Assembly (NCBI GenBank): GCA_964568355.1
Contig: CAZMRK010000258.1
Span: 1-10,611 of the forward strand
Reading direction: 5' to 3'
DNA: 10,611 nt
Source of the DNA: JAJPJX01 sp964568355
GTDB lineage: Bacteria; Acidobacteriota; Terriglobia; Bryobacterales; Bryobacteraceae
Shown here: piece by piece, positions 1 to 6,020 of the stretch
How the letters are laid out: each line of letters begins with the position of its first letter
Numbering within the stretch: position 1 is the first letter of the stretch
Position numbers and translations under genes: made by a program
The notes under the pieces: generated by a model
Told to the model about the DNA's origin: nothing
The model's input: the letters and a program-made list of their open reading frames with translations, nothing else
Databases searched by the model: none

Positions 1-1
1 G

Positions 2-991
2 TCCCACCATAGGCTGTTGCTTTTTGCCGCTTTTTCCTCCCTATGCTTGATTTCCGCCGCGTGGTGCGCGGATCGTGTTACCCAGGAACCCAAGGTAAAC
101 ATCGTTCCGCGATCCAAACCGGCGGACCGGAATGAGGAGAAGATCCGCGGCAATATACGGGTGGATACGATTCTGGTTCAGATCCCGGTTACCGTGATGG
201 ATCCGCTGAACCGCTTTGTAACAGGCCTGGAGAGGGACAATTTCCGGGTATTTGAGGATAAAAAAGAGCAAACCGTAACGGCGTTTTCGAGCGAGGATGC
301 GCCGCTCTCGGTAGGCGTCGTCTTCGACTGCAGTGGGAGCATGGGCGCCAAACTGCAGAAGTCGCGGGAAGCCGTAGCTCAGTTCTTCAAGACCGCCAAT
401 CCCCAGGATGAATTTTTCCTGGTTCAGTTCAACGACCGGGCGGAGCTGATTCAGCCCTTCACCACCCGCCTGGAAGAGATCCAGAACCGCCTCGCTTTTA
501 CTCAGTCGAAAGGCCGCACGGCTTTGCTGGACGCCGTATACCTGGCGCTGCACCAGATGAAGAAGGCCAAGAATTCGCGCAAAGCGCTGCTGGTGATCTC
601 CGATGGCGGCGATAACAACAGCCGCTATACCGAGGGAGAAATCAAAGGTCTGGTGCGGGAAGCCGACGTCCAGATCTACGGGATCGGTATTTACGAATCG
701 GCGTCAAACCGGGGAAGGACAGCGGAGGAGTTGTCGGGCCCCAGCCTGCTGAGTGAGATTGCCGAACAGACGGGAGGGCGGCAGTTCCCGGTGGAGAATC
801 TGAACGAATTACCCGACGTCGCGGCGAAGATTGGAATCGAGCTTCGCAATCAGTATGTTCTGGGATACAGCCCGGCGAACCAGCAGCGCGACGGCAAATA
901 CCGGCGCATTCAGGTGAAACTGGTTCAGCCGCGGGGCCTCCCTCCGCTGCGAGCTTTCTGGAGATTGGGCTACTATGCCCCACTACAATAA
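2..991 (+). CDS. Exported VWFA-related protein, first of a tandem pair (5' partial)
   Basis: This is a von Willebrand factor A (VWA) domain protein of the acidobacterial VWFA-related type (TIGR03436-like). Such proteins are exported and probably bind a protein ligand through a metal-ion-dependent adhesion site (MIDAS); the ligand is unknown. The frame is open to the window edge with no ATG, so the true start lies upstream; TTG at 17 is only the first alternative start visible. Numbered from that TTG, residues 1-18 are a hydrophobic signal-peptide core. A beta-rich N-terminal module with the motif FRVFEDKKEQ spans about 50-95. The VWA domain spans about 97-275, and its MIDAS is complete: D104-x-S106-x-S108, T168 and D196. 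The C-terminal tail ends in a GYYAP-like motif shared with the next gene. The Cys at 17 is not a convincing lipobox because Trp precedes it. The gene overlaps its downstream paralogue by 17 nt, implying co-transcription. Family assignment is confident; function is not known. Confidence 0.9.
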   Translation, partial: SHHRLLLFAAFSSLCLISAAWCADRVTQEPKVNIVPRSKPADRNEEKIRGNIRVDTILVQIPVTVMDPLNRFVTGLERDNFRVFEDKKEQTVTAFSSEDAPLSVGVVFDCSGSMGAKLQKSREAVAQFFKTANPQDEFFLVQFNDRAELIQPFTTRLEEIQNRLAFTQSKGRTALLDAVYLALHQMKKAKNSRKALLVISDGGDNNSRYTEGEIKGLVREADVQIYGIGIYESASNRGRTAEELSGPSLLSEIAEQTGGRQFPVENLNELPDVAAKIGIELRNQYVLGYSPANQQRDGKYRRIQVKLVQPRGLPPLRAFWRLGYYAPLQ

Positions 992-1979
992 ATTCAAAGC
1001 GATTCTGGCGATTTTGTGCCTGGCCGGTAGTTCAGGCCTGTGGGCCGCATATGCCGATGATGCGCAGGAAAGCCCAAGCGCCCCCAAGGCGGAAAAGTCC
1101 GACGACGGAGCCGTCTTCCGGTCGGGAACGAAACTGGTCGTGCTCCATGCGACGGTCGTAGACAAGAACGGGCGCCTGGTCACGAACCTGCCCCAAAGCG
1201 CATTCAAGGTCTACGAGAACGACATCCAGCAGCAAATCAAGACCTTCCGTCGGGAAGATGTGCCGGTCTCGATGGGGTTGATTATCGATAACAGCGGCAG
1301 TATGCGCGACAAACGCGCCAAAGTGGAGTCGGCCGCGCTGGCGCTGGTGAAGGATTCCAATCGCCAGGACGAGGTCTTCATCGTGAATTTCAACGACGAG
1401 GCATTTCTTGACCGCGACTTCACCAACAACGTCAAGGAACTGCAAGAGGGGTTGGCACGCATCGATTCGCGCGGCGGCACGGCCATGCGGGATGCCATCC
1501 GCATGTCGATCGACCACTTGAAGGAGAAAGCCAAGAAGGACAAGAAGGTCCTGGTGGTGGTGACCGACGGCAACGATAACAGCAGCCTGATCAGCCTGGA
1601 GAACCTGGTGAAGACCTCGCAGCAAAGCGGCGTGCTGATCTATACGGTGGGCCTGCTGAGCGAAGAGGAGCGTCGCGAGGCCAAGCGCGCCAAGCGGGCG
1701 CTCGAAGCTCTGGCGGACGCCACCGGCGGCCAGGTGTACTTTCCGAAGGAAGCGACGGAGGTAGAGCGCATTGCCCACCAGGTGGCGCACGATATCCGCA
1801 ACCAGTACATCATCACCTATACGCCTTCGGACGAGAAGCTGGACGGCTCGTTCCGGCAGATTCGGGTCGTAGCGAGCGGTCCCGGCAAGCCCACGGTCCG
1901 CACGCGCACCGGCTACTACGCCAGCCCGGATGCGACCAGCACGGCGGCGCGTAATAATAACGCTTCCGGCACCCACTAA
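975..1979 (+). CDS. Exported VWFA-related protein, second of a tandem pair
   Basis: This 334-residue paralogue of the upstream gene has the same architecture. A signal peptide covers residues 1-27, with a likely cut after AYA and before DDA. An acidic, Ser/Pro-rich linker follows (28-45). The N-terminal beta module (FKVYENDIQQ) spans about 50-97. The VWA domain spans about 99-275 with a full MIDAS: D105-x-S107-x-S109, T169 and D198. A C-terminal strand region ends in TRTGYYASP, then a low-complexity Ala/Asn/Ser/Thr tail (320-334). The ATG at 975 lies inside the end of the preceding gene (17-nt overlap), which suggests translational coupling, and no later start would keep the signal peptide. 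The conserved MIDAS residues suggest both copies can bind metal and ligand; they may form an exported pair or hetero-oligomer, which is inference. Twin hairpins follow 10 nt after the stop. Confidence 0.93.
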   Translation: MPHYNKFKAILAILCLAGSSGLWAAYADDAQESPSAPKAEKSDDGAVFRSGTKLVVLHATVVDKNGRLVTNLPQSAFKVYENDIQQQIKTFRREDVPVSMGLIIDNSGSMRDKRAKVESAALALVKDSNRQDEVFIVNFNDEAFLDRDFTNNVKELQEGLARIDSRGGTAMRDAIRMSIDHLKEKAKKDKKVLVVVTDGNDNSSLISLENLVKTSQQSGVLIYTVGLLSEEERREAKRAKRALEALADATGGQVYFPKEATEVERIAHQVAHDIRNQYIITYTPSDEKLDGSFRQIRVVASGPGKPTVRTRTGYYASPDATSTAARNNNASGTH

Positions 1980-1989
1980 GGGAAAGAAC

Positions 1990-2030
1990 CGTCGACTGAA
2001 GTCGACGCAGCCCGCTGAAGCGGGCGCTAC
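1990..2030. repeat. Twin TGAA-loop hairpins (REP-like intergenic repeat)
   Basis: Two adjacent hairpins share the same four-base loop. The first pairs CGTCGAC (1990-1996) with GTCGACG (2001-2007) around TGAA (1997-2000). The second pairs GCCCGC (2010-2015) with GCGGGC (2020-2025), again around TGAA (2016-2019). GCTAC follows. The stems differ in sequence but the loops are identical, so the loop rather than the stem appears conserved, as expected for a dispersed mobile or structural repeat family. It sits between the second VWFA gene and the 70-residue microprotein gene. It could stabilise or end the upstream mRNA, but there is no T-tract for a classic terminator. I recall similar elements in acidobacterial genomes and could not check. 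Confidence 0.75.
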
Positions 2031-2044
2031 CGGAAAAGAAGCCT

Positions 2045-2257
2045 ATGTTACGGATCCTCTGGCGCCTGGGGCGCGGCTACCGGCTACGTCCGTGGAAAAG
2101 CCCGTACCTGCGATGGCGTATCGAAACCTATTGGGGCATTCACGCGGAAGCGATCGGCTTTCGGGAGTTCTGGCGGTTTACCTGGGAGAGAAGAGCTGAC
2201 CTGGTGCGGTATCTGAGGTGGGCAGAGAAGATGAATCGTGGGTTGCCGCCTGCCTGA
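2045..2257 (+). CDS. Small Arg/Trp-rich protein of unknown function (70 aa)
   Basis: I do not recognise a named family. The 70-residue product has 7 Trp and 14 Arg and no Cys, with aromatic and basic residues evenly interleaved (for example WRLGRGYRLRPW near the start, WRFTWERR at 43-50 and RYLRWAEKM at 55-63). This regular pattern resembles a short amphipathic helical protein that could lie on a membrane or bind nucleic acid; both are inferences. Random frames in this GC-rich DNA usually give Ala/Arg/Pro-rich runs, not this aromatic pattern, which argues that it is real. The ATG at 2045 is preceded by the purine-rich AAAAGAAG at 2034-2041. It may be read through from the VWFA genes 65 nt upstream. 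Its last codons overlap the left arm of an inverted repeat. There is no visible signal peptide or long membrane helix. Confidence 0.62.
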   Translation: MLRILWRLGRGYRLRPWKSPYLRWRIETYWGIHAEAIGFREFWRFTWERRADLVRYLRWAEKMNRGLPPA

Positions 2258-2292
2258 GTCCTCCCCTCCGAAGACCAACAAAGCGGCAACCC
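2240..2292. terminator. 10-bp inverted repeat between convergent small genes
   Basis: GGGTTGCCGC (2240-2249) is perfectly complementary to GCGGCAACCC (2283-2292), enclosing 33 nt. The left arm overlaps the end of the 70-residue gene (stop at 2255-2257). The right arm lies 18 nt beyond the stop of the oppositely oriented small gene (which ends at 2311). The symmetric placement fits a bidirectional transcription end, but the loop is long and neither side has a T-run, so a protein-binding site or mRNA 3'-end stabiliser is also possible. Confidence 0.5.
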
Positions 2293-2310
2293 TTCTGAAG
2301 TCGACCTCCC

Positions 2311-2496
2311 TTACTGCTTGGGAGCAGCAGGAGCAGGGGTTTCGGTTTCGGACTTCTTGGCCTTCTTGGAGTGCTTCTTTGCCTTCTTGGCCGGCTTGGT
2401 AGTATCGGGCTGCGCCGGAGTAGCGGGATCCTGGGCCGCAAACGTGAACGGCGCCATCGAGGCCGCCAACACCATCGCAAGTAACGTCTTTTTCAT
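2311..2496 (-). CDS. Small exported Lys/Pro/Ala-rich basic protein (61 aa)
   Basis: The product is 61 residues. A clear signal peptide covers residues 1-20 (MKK start, Leu/Ala/Val core, cut near FTFA-AQ). The mature part of about 41 residues is low complexity: an acidic/Pro start (DPATPAQPD), then a strongly basic block with 9 Lys in residues 34-48 (KKAKKHSKKAKK), then an ETETPAPAAPK tail. The frame stays open 15 codons upstream, but ATG at 2496 is the start because AGGAGA stands 5 nt before it on the minus strand and the signal peptide begins there. The composition resembles the Asr-type periplasmic acid-shock proteins of enterobacteria (signal peptide plus Ala/Lys/Pro/His-rich tail), but low-complexity similarity does not prove homology. 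It is divergent from the histidine kinase gene and convergent with the Arg/Trp-rich gene. Confidence 0.78.
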   Translation of the reverse strand: MKKTLLAMVLAASMAPFTFAAQDPATPAQPDTTKPAKKAKKHSKKAKKSETETPAPAAPKQ

Positions 2497-2568
2497 TGAT
2501 GTCTCCTGAACCGGGCGATGTTCCGCCCTGTTCAATCCCATCTTGCGGCCAGACGCTTTGTAATACGA

Positions 2569-2643
2569 TAGCCTCCGCAGGCTAATCCCAGGACCAAAAT
2601 AAAGGGATGGAGGATAGCGGGAAATCGGCCCTTGGATTAGCCT
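2569..2643. promoter_or_regulatory. Nested inverted repeats upstream of the two-component genes
   Basis: The element AGGCTAATCC (2579-2588) can pair with two partners. Its first six bases pair with TAGCCT at 2569-2574, forming a 6-bp hairpin with a CCGC loop. All ten bases are complementary to GGATTAGCCT at 2634-2643. The pairings exclude each other. The site lies 85-159 nt before the kinase start and 73 nt upstream of the divergent small gene, so it could be an operator for a dimeric regulator (possibly the adjacent NarL-type protein) or a switchable leader. A weak promoter-like pair, TTGCGG (2543-2548) and TACGAT (2564-2569), has a short 15-nt spacer. No stronger promoter was found in 2497-2727. 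Confidence 0.4.
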
Positions 2644-2727
2644 ACATCAGCGATAGCCGGGGGTTGGAGCAGTCCTTCATACTAAAGCCGGGGGAGGATG
2701 AAGAAATGTTCACCTGGAAGGGGCACG

Positions 2728-4053
2728 ATGCGCTCGCAACACATCACCCATAAGGTGATCCTGCGGGTTCTGGGCGCGGGGTTCGCCCTGGTGATCATCC
2801 TGCTGCTTATCGCGTCCACGATCGGGGTACGCAATATCCGATCCATTCGCGAGGACGCGGCGCAGCTTGTGCGCGAGCAACTGGTAACCAATCGCCTTCT
2901 GGACGAGATCCAGCATCAGGAAGCCACGCTGGGCCAAGCATTCTCCACCCTCGCCCGGGATCCGGATTCGGTAGATCCGGACCGCATTCTCTCCCAACTG
3001 AACGAAGTCGAGGGGACGATCGACCGGATCGTGGAAGAAGGACTCCGAACAAGGCAGCGGCAATCCTGGCAGCAACTGGCCGAGGCGTCCGCGGCTTTCT
3101 CGGAAGAGGCGCGGCGCATCCTGGCGATCGACGAACCGGAGACGTTCGCCTCCCGGGAGCTGTTCCGGCGGCATGAGCGGGTGATCGCCGCCACCGCGCG
3201 GCTGATCGCGGCCAGCTATCACCGGGCCATCGTCGAACAGAGCCAGATCGACCGGCGTTCCGAGATATTGATGCGGGAATCGGTGCTGTTGCTGGGCTCC
3301 TGCCTGGGGTTGGCGCTATTGATCGCCCTGGTGACCGTGCGCATGACGACGCAGTTGTTCCGCCGCATGGAATGGCAGACCGGCGAACTGAGCCGCGTCT
3401 CCTGGCACCTGCTGGAGAACCAGGAAACCACGGCGCGGCGCTTTTCCCACGAACTGCACGATGAACTGGGCCAATCTCTTTCGGCGGTGAAGGCTAATCT
3501 ATCGGCACTCGAAGCGAACGGAGCAGGGGGCGGCGAACGGCTACAGGACTGCTTCCGGCTGGTGGATGAAGCGATCGGCAACGTCCGGCAGCTTTCGCAA
3601 CTGCTGCGGCCCACAATTCTGGATGATTTCGGATTGGATGCCGGCCTGCGCTGGCTAGGAGAGGGCTTTACCCACCGCACCGGCATCGAAGTAGAGTACC
3701 ATTCGAATTTCGATGGCCGTCTCCCGGATGAGACCGAAACCCACCTGTTCCGGATCGCGCAGGAAGCGCTGACCAATGTGGCGCGGCATTCGGGCGCCCA
3801 AAAGGTGGAGATTTCGCTGGAATCCGGCGGCGGTGAGATCTGCCTCCGCATTCGCGACGATGGCCAGGGGCTGCCGGCACCCAAGAAGAAGCGTCCGGAA
3901 GGCATGGGTATGATCGGGATGCGCGCCCGCGCGCGGAGCACTGGCGGAGACCTGCACATCCGGTCGAAAGCCAGGGAAGGTGTCGAGATCGAGGTCCGGG
4001 TTCCGGTTCAAAGCGAGAATCATGAAAGAAACGATCCGCATCCTGTTAGCTGA
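2728..4053 (+). CDS. NarX/DesK-type sensor histidine kinase
   Basis: This is a membrane-bound sensor kinase expected to autophosphorylate and pass the phosphate to the regulator encoded just downstream. Membrane segment 1 is about residues 10-33. An extracytoplasmic, mostly helical sensor region without cysteines spans about 35-183. Membrane segment 2 is about 184-204. A coiled linker leads to the HisKA_3 dimerisation domain, with phosphoacceptor H244 in HELHDELGQ. The HATPase_c domain has N-box N350 (QEALTN), a G1 box DDGQG at 377-381 and a G2 box GMGMIGMRARA at 392-402. ATG at 2728 (441 aa) is chosen because GGAAGG at 2716-2721 is 6 nt upstream. The earlier in-frame ATG at 2698 has a purine run directly abutting it with no spacer. 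The stimulus cannot be deduced because no named sensor domain is recognisable. The gene overlaps the regulator by 32 nt. Confidence 0.92.
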   Translation: MRSQHITHKVILRVLGAGFALVIILLLIASTIGVRNIRSIREDAAQLVREQLVTNRLLDEIQHQEATLGQAFSTLARDPDSVDPDRILSQLNEVEGTIDRIVEEGLRTRQRQSWQQLAEASAAFSEEARRILAIDEPETFASRELFRRHERVIAATARLIAASYHRAIVEQSQIDRRSEILMRESVLLLGSCLGLALLIALVTVRMTTQLFRRMEWQTGELSRVSWHLLENQETTARRFSHELHDELGQSLSAVKANLSALEANGAGGGERLQDCFRLVDEAIGNVRQLSQLLRPTILDDFGLDAGLRWLGEGFTHRTGIEVEYHSNFDGRLPDETETHLFRIAQEALTNVARHSGAQKVEISLESGGGEICLRIRDDGQGLPAPKKKRPEGMGMIGMRARARSTGGDLHIRSKAREGVEIEVRVPVQSENHERNDPHPVS

Positions 4054-4660
4054 CGACCATGCCGTGGTGCGGCAGGGCTTCAAAGCCATTCTGACCGCGC
4101 AGCCGGACATGGAGATCGTAGGCGAGGCCGGCAACGGCCGGGAAGCGGCGGAGCTTGCCGAGAAGCTCCAGCCCGATGTGGTCGTGATGGACGTGGCCAT
4201 GCCGGAGCTGAACGGCATTGAGGCGACGCGCCGCCTGGCGGCCTCCTCCCCGCGGACGCGCGTGCTGGCCCTGAGTATGCACAAAGACTCGGTCTATGTC
4301 CGCGAGATCCTGAGGGCAGGCGCGCGCGGCTACCTGCTGAAGGATGCCATCGCCAGCGACCTGCTGAGCGCGATCCGCGCCGTCGCCCGCGGGGAGGGCT
4401 ACCTCAGTCCCGCGGTCTCGGATGCGGTGCTGAACGACTACCGGCGGCACGTGACCGATCCCATTGATCTGCTCAGCAGCCGTGAGCGCGAAGTGCTGCA
4501 AATGATCGCCGAAGGCAAGACCAACAAAGAGATTGCCTCCGTACTGAACCTGAGTGTCTATACGGTGGACGCGCATCGCGGGCGGATCATGGAGAAGCTG
4601 AACCTGCATAGCGTGAATGAACTGGTGCGGTTCGCGGTGCGGAATGGGCTGATTGACTAG
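4022..4660 (+). CDS. NarL/FixJ-family response regulator (LuxR-type HTH)
   Basis: This 212-residue DNA-binding regulator is the cognate partner of the upstream kinase. The receiver domain is residues 5-120, with acidic pair D11-D12, phosphoacceptor D57 (VVVMDVAMPE), switch Ser S85 and conserved Lys K107 (GYLLKDA). A linker leads to a LuxR/GerE helix-turn-helix at about 148-208, containing LSSREREVLQMIAEG, TNKEIASVLNLS and TVDAHRGRIMEKL, the standard recognition-helix pattern. All residues needed for phosphorylation are present. The ATG at 4022 lies inside the kinase gene; an in-frame ATG at 3980 would add a basic 14-residue tail not typical of receiver domains. Target genes are unknown. The divergent small basic-protein gene, the two-component operon itself (with inverted repeats upstream) and the nearby permease are the obvious candidates. 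A strong hairpin begins right after the stop. Confidence 0.95.
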   Translation: MKETIRILLADDHAVVRQGFKAILTAQPDMEIVGEAGNGREAAELAEKLQPDVVVMDVAMPELNGIEATRRLAASSPRTRVLALSMHKDSVYVREILRAGARGYLLKDAIASDLLSAIRAVARGEGYLSPAVSDAVLNDYRRHVTDPIDLLSSREREVLQMIAEGKTNKEIASVLNLSVYTVDAHRGRIMEKLNLHSVNELVRFAVRNGLID

Positions 4661-4700
4661 TGCGTGATGGGCAAGCGTGGTTAATCCGCTTGCTCACGCG
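4661..4700. terminator. Strong hairpin between convergent genes (likely bidirectional terminator)
   Basis: GCGTGA (4662-4667) plus GCAAGCG (4671-4677) pairs with CGCTTGC (4687-4693) plus TCACGC (4694-4699). This gives 13 base pairs with one 3-nt bulge (4668-4670), a 9-nt loop and a possible extra T-G wobble at 4661/4700. It starts directly after the regulator's stop codon and lies 53 nt from the stop of the opposing permease gene. There is no T-run, so Rho-independent termination is uncertain. The right arm is part of the repeat shared with 9421-9444; the left arm looks like a degenerate inverted copy of it. Confidence 0.6.
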
Positions 4701-4708
4701 CGCGGTTC
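4685..4708 (+). repeat. 24-nt dispersed hairpin repeat, copy 1
   Basis: This 24-nt stretch is identical to 9421-9444. Its core CCGCTTGCTCACGCGCGCGG (4686-4705) can fold alone into an imperfect 8-step stem (one T/C mismatch, one T-G wobble) with a TCAC loop. Eight bases just upstream (GCGTGGTT, 4675-4682) are also shared with the other copy. It lies 25 nt after a stop codon. GGTTC (4704-4708) can also pair with GAACC at 4721-4725. I recall this sequence as a common intergenic repeat of Solibacter-type genomes. Confidence 0.75.
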
Positions 4709-4752
4709 AGTGGCGGCACGGAACCACGACCGGGAGGGAGTGGACTTTGCGG

Positions 4753-5952
4753 TCAGAGCCAGCAGATGCCGATGGCGATGGTGACGAGGGTCACCGGAAT
4801 GCCGGCTTTGGCATAGTCCCAGAAGGTGATCCTCACTTCCTGCCGGGCTTTCTGCACCACGATCAGGTTGGCCACCGAGCCGAGGATCGTCAGATTTCCG
4901 GCGAACGTGGAGGACATTGCCAGGGTGAGCCAGGCGTGTGCCGGATTGGCCAGGTGGGGAACGAGAGGTTTGAAGACCAGGACCGCCGGGACATTGCTGA
5001 CAATATTGGAGAGCAGGCCTGCGAAGATGCTCATCGGGGCGGTGCGCTCCAGGTGGTAGCGGGTGGCGAATTCGAATAGCTGCCGGGACAGCGAGGTTTT
5101 TTCGATGCCGGCCACCACGATGAAGAGACCCACGAACAGCACCAGCAGGGACCAGTCGATCTCCCGATAGATCCGCTCCGGCTTGATCTTGCGCGTCACC
5201 AGCAGCATCGCTCCGGCCACTAAGGCCACTTTGGGGACCGGCCAGCCGGCAAAGAAAAAGATGATCATGACGATCGAAGCCGTCAGAGACTTGAGAACCA
5301 AGGGCCGATGCACCCGCACCGGGCGGGCTTCGATCTGCAGGTGCTCCTCGACTTGAAATTCCCGCCGGTAGACCAGGGCGATGACGGCGATCACCACGGC
5401 GAGCCCGGCCAGCGCCACCGGTGTAAGGACCGCGGCGAAATTGCGGTAGCTGATGCCGGAAAAACTGCCGATCATCATGTTTTGGGGGTTGCCGGTGACG
5501 GTGGCAACGCTGCCAATGTTGGCGGCCATGGCCAGAGCCAGCAGGTAAGGCATGGGATTGCGGCGTAGCCGTTGGGTGACCTCGATCACCAGAGGCGTCA
5601 GCACCAGGCACATCGTGTCGTTGACGAAGAACGCGGAAAAAACTCCGGCCACCAGTACGACCGCGGCCAGCAGCACGATGGGCCGGTGCGCATGATCCAC
5701 CACCCAGGTGCTGACGAGCGCGAAAAAGCCGGAAAGCCGCAGATTGGCCACCACGATCATCATGCCGAACAGCAGGATGATGGTGTCGTAATCGATGGCC
5801 CGATAGGCTTCTTCCACGGTGAGGACGTTAAAGGCAATCATCAGGCTGGCGCCAATGATGGAAGCCCCCGTGCGATCGATGCGGAAGCCCGGCAGCCTTC
5901 CGATCGCGAGCACCAGGTAAGTCGCGGAAAAGATCAGCAGGGCCGTCAGCAC
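4753..5952 (-). CDS. ArsB/YbiR-like anion permease (CitMHS / IT superfamily)
   Basis: This 399-residue integral inner-membrane protein has about 10-11 hydrophobic segments over its whole length. It belongs to the ion transporter superfamily (ArsB, NhaD, SLC13, YbiR). Two halves show the pseudo-symmetric signature of the fold. The first half has FVNDTMCLVLTPL (109-121) followed by TVTGNPQNMMIG (151-162). The second has SNVPAVLVFKPL (319-330) followed by TFAGNLTILGSVANLIV (349-365). A basic cytoplasmic loop (about 196-218) separates the halves. The length is normal for the family. The substrate is not deducible: no arsenic-resistance gene (arsR, arsC, arsA) is adjacent, so arsenite export should not be assumed; sodium/proton exchange or anion uptake is equally possible. 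The start is GTG at 5952, without a visible Shine-Dalgarno sequence. It is transcribed divergently from the DUF885 gene and convergently to the response regulator. Confidence 0.88.
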   Translation of the reverse strand: MLTALLIFSATYLVLAIGRLPGFRIDRTGASIIGASLMIAFNVLTVEEAYRAIDYDTIILLFGMMIVVANLRLSGFFALVSTWVVDHAHRPIVLLAAVVLVAGVFSAFFVNDTMCLVLTPLVIEVTQRLRRNPMPYLLALAMAANIGSVATVTGNPQNMMIGSFSGISYRNFAAVLTPVALAGLAVVIAVIALVYRREFQVEEHLQIEARPVRVHRPLVLKSLTASIVMIIFFFAGWPVPKVALVAGAMLLVTRKIKPERIYREIDWSLLVLFVGLFIVVAGIEKTSLSRQLFEFATRYHLERTAPMSIFAGLLSNIVSNVPAVLVFKPLVPHLANPAHAWLTLAMSSTFAGNLTILGSVANLIVVQKARQEVRITFWDYAKAGIPVTLVTIAIGICWL

Positions 5953-5970
5953 GGGCGTCCACGGGCGGTG

Positions 5971-5980
5971 CTTATAATTG
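5971..5980. promoter_or_regulatory. Symmetric TTATAA element, possible shared -10 for divergent genes
   Basis: The 68 nt between the divergent permease (GTG at 5952, minus strand) and DUF885 gene (ATG at 6021, plus strand) contain one AT-rich island, CTTATAATTG. It gives a perfect TATAAT on the plus strand (5973-5978) and TATAAG on the minus strand. No convincing -35 hexamer is visible for either direction. If used for the permease, transcription would start only about a dozen bases before its GTG. Confidence 0.3.
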
Positions 5981-6020
5981 AAGCAGTCGCGCTTTGGCTC
6001 TGCCCTGGAATGATGATCCG

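Noticed and set aside
62..70. Cys in the signal region of the first VWFA protein as a lipoprotein lipobox
   Set aside because: The residue before Cys is Trp, which does not fit the lipobox, so ordinary export is more likely.
1032..1976. 314-codon open frame opposite the second VWFA gene
   Set aside because: A shadow of a clearly coding plus-strand gene, with no recognisable motif or ribosome-binding site.
2295..2305. CTGAAGTCGAC matching half of the TGAA hairpin at 1996-2006
   Set aside because: Only 11 nt with no matching left arm; this can occur by chance or be an old relic and cannot be supported as a repeat copy.
2698..2727. Earlier ATG at 2698 as the histidine kinase start
   Set aside because: The purine run GGGGAGG directly touches this ATG, leaving no spacer, while ATG 2728 has GGAAGG 6 nt upstream and begins just before the first membrane segment.
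4694..5611. 305-codon minus-strand frame overlapping the permease in another frame
   Set aside because: Low-complexity Arg/Gly/Pro-rich translation; the permease frame holds all the transporter motifs.
4753..5952. Arsenite efflux pump (arsB) as the specific identity of the permease
   Set aside because: Superfamily motifs are present, but there is no arsR, arsC or arsA nearby and YbiR-like or other anion permeases share the same motifs.
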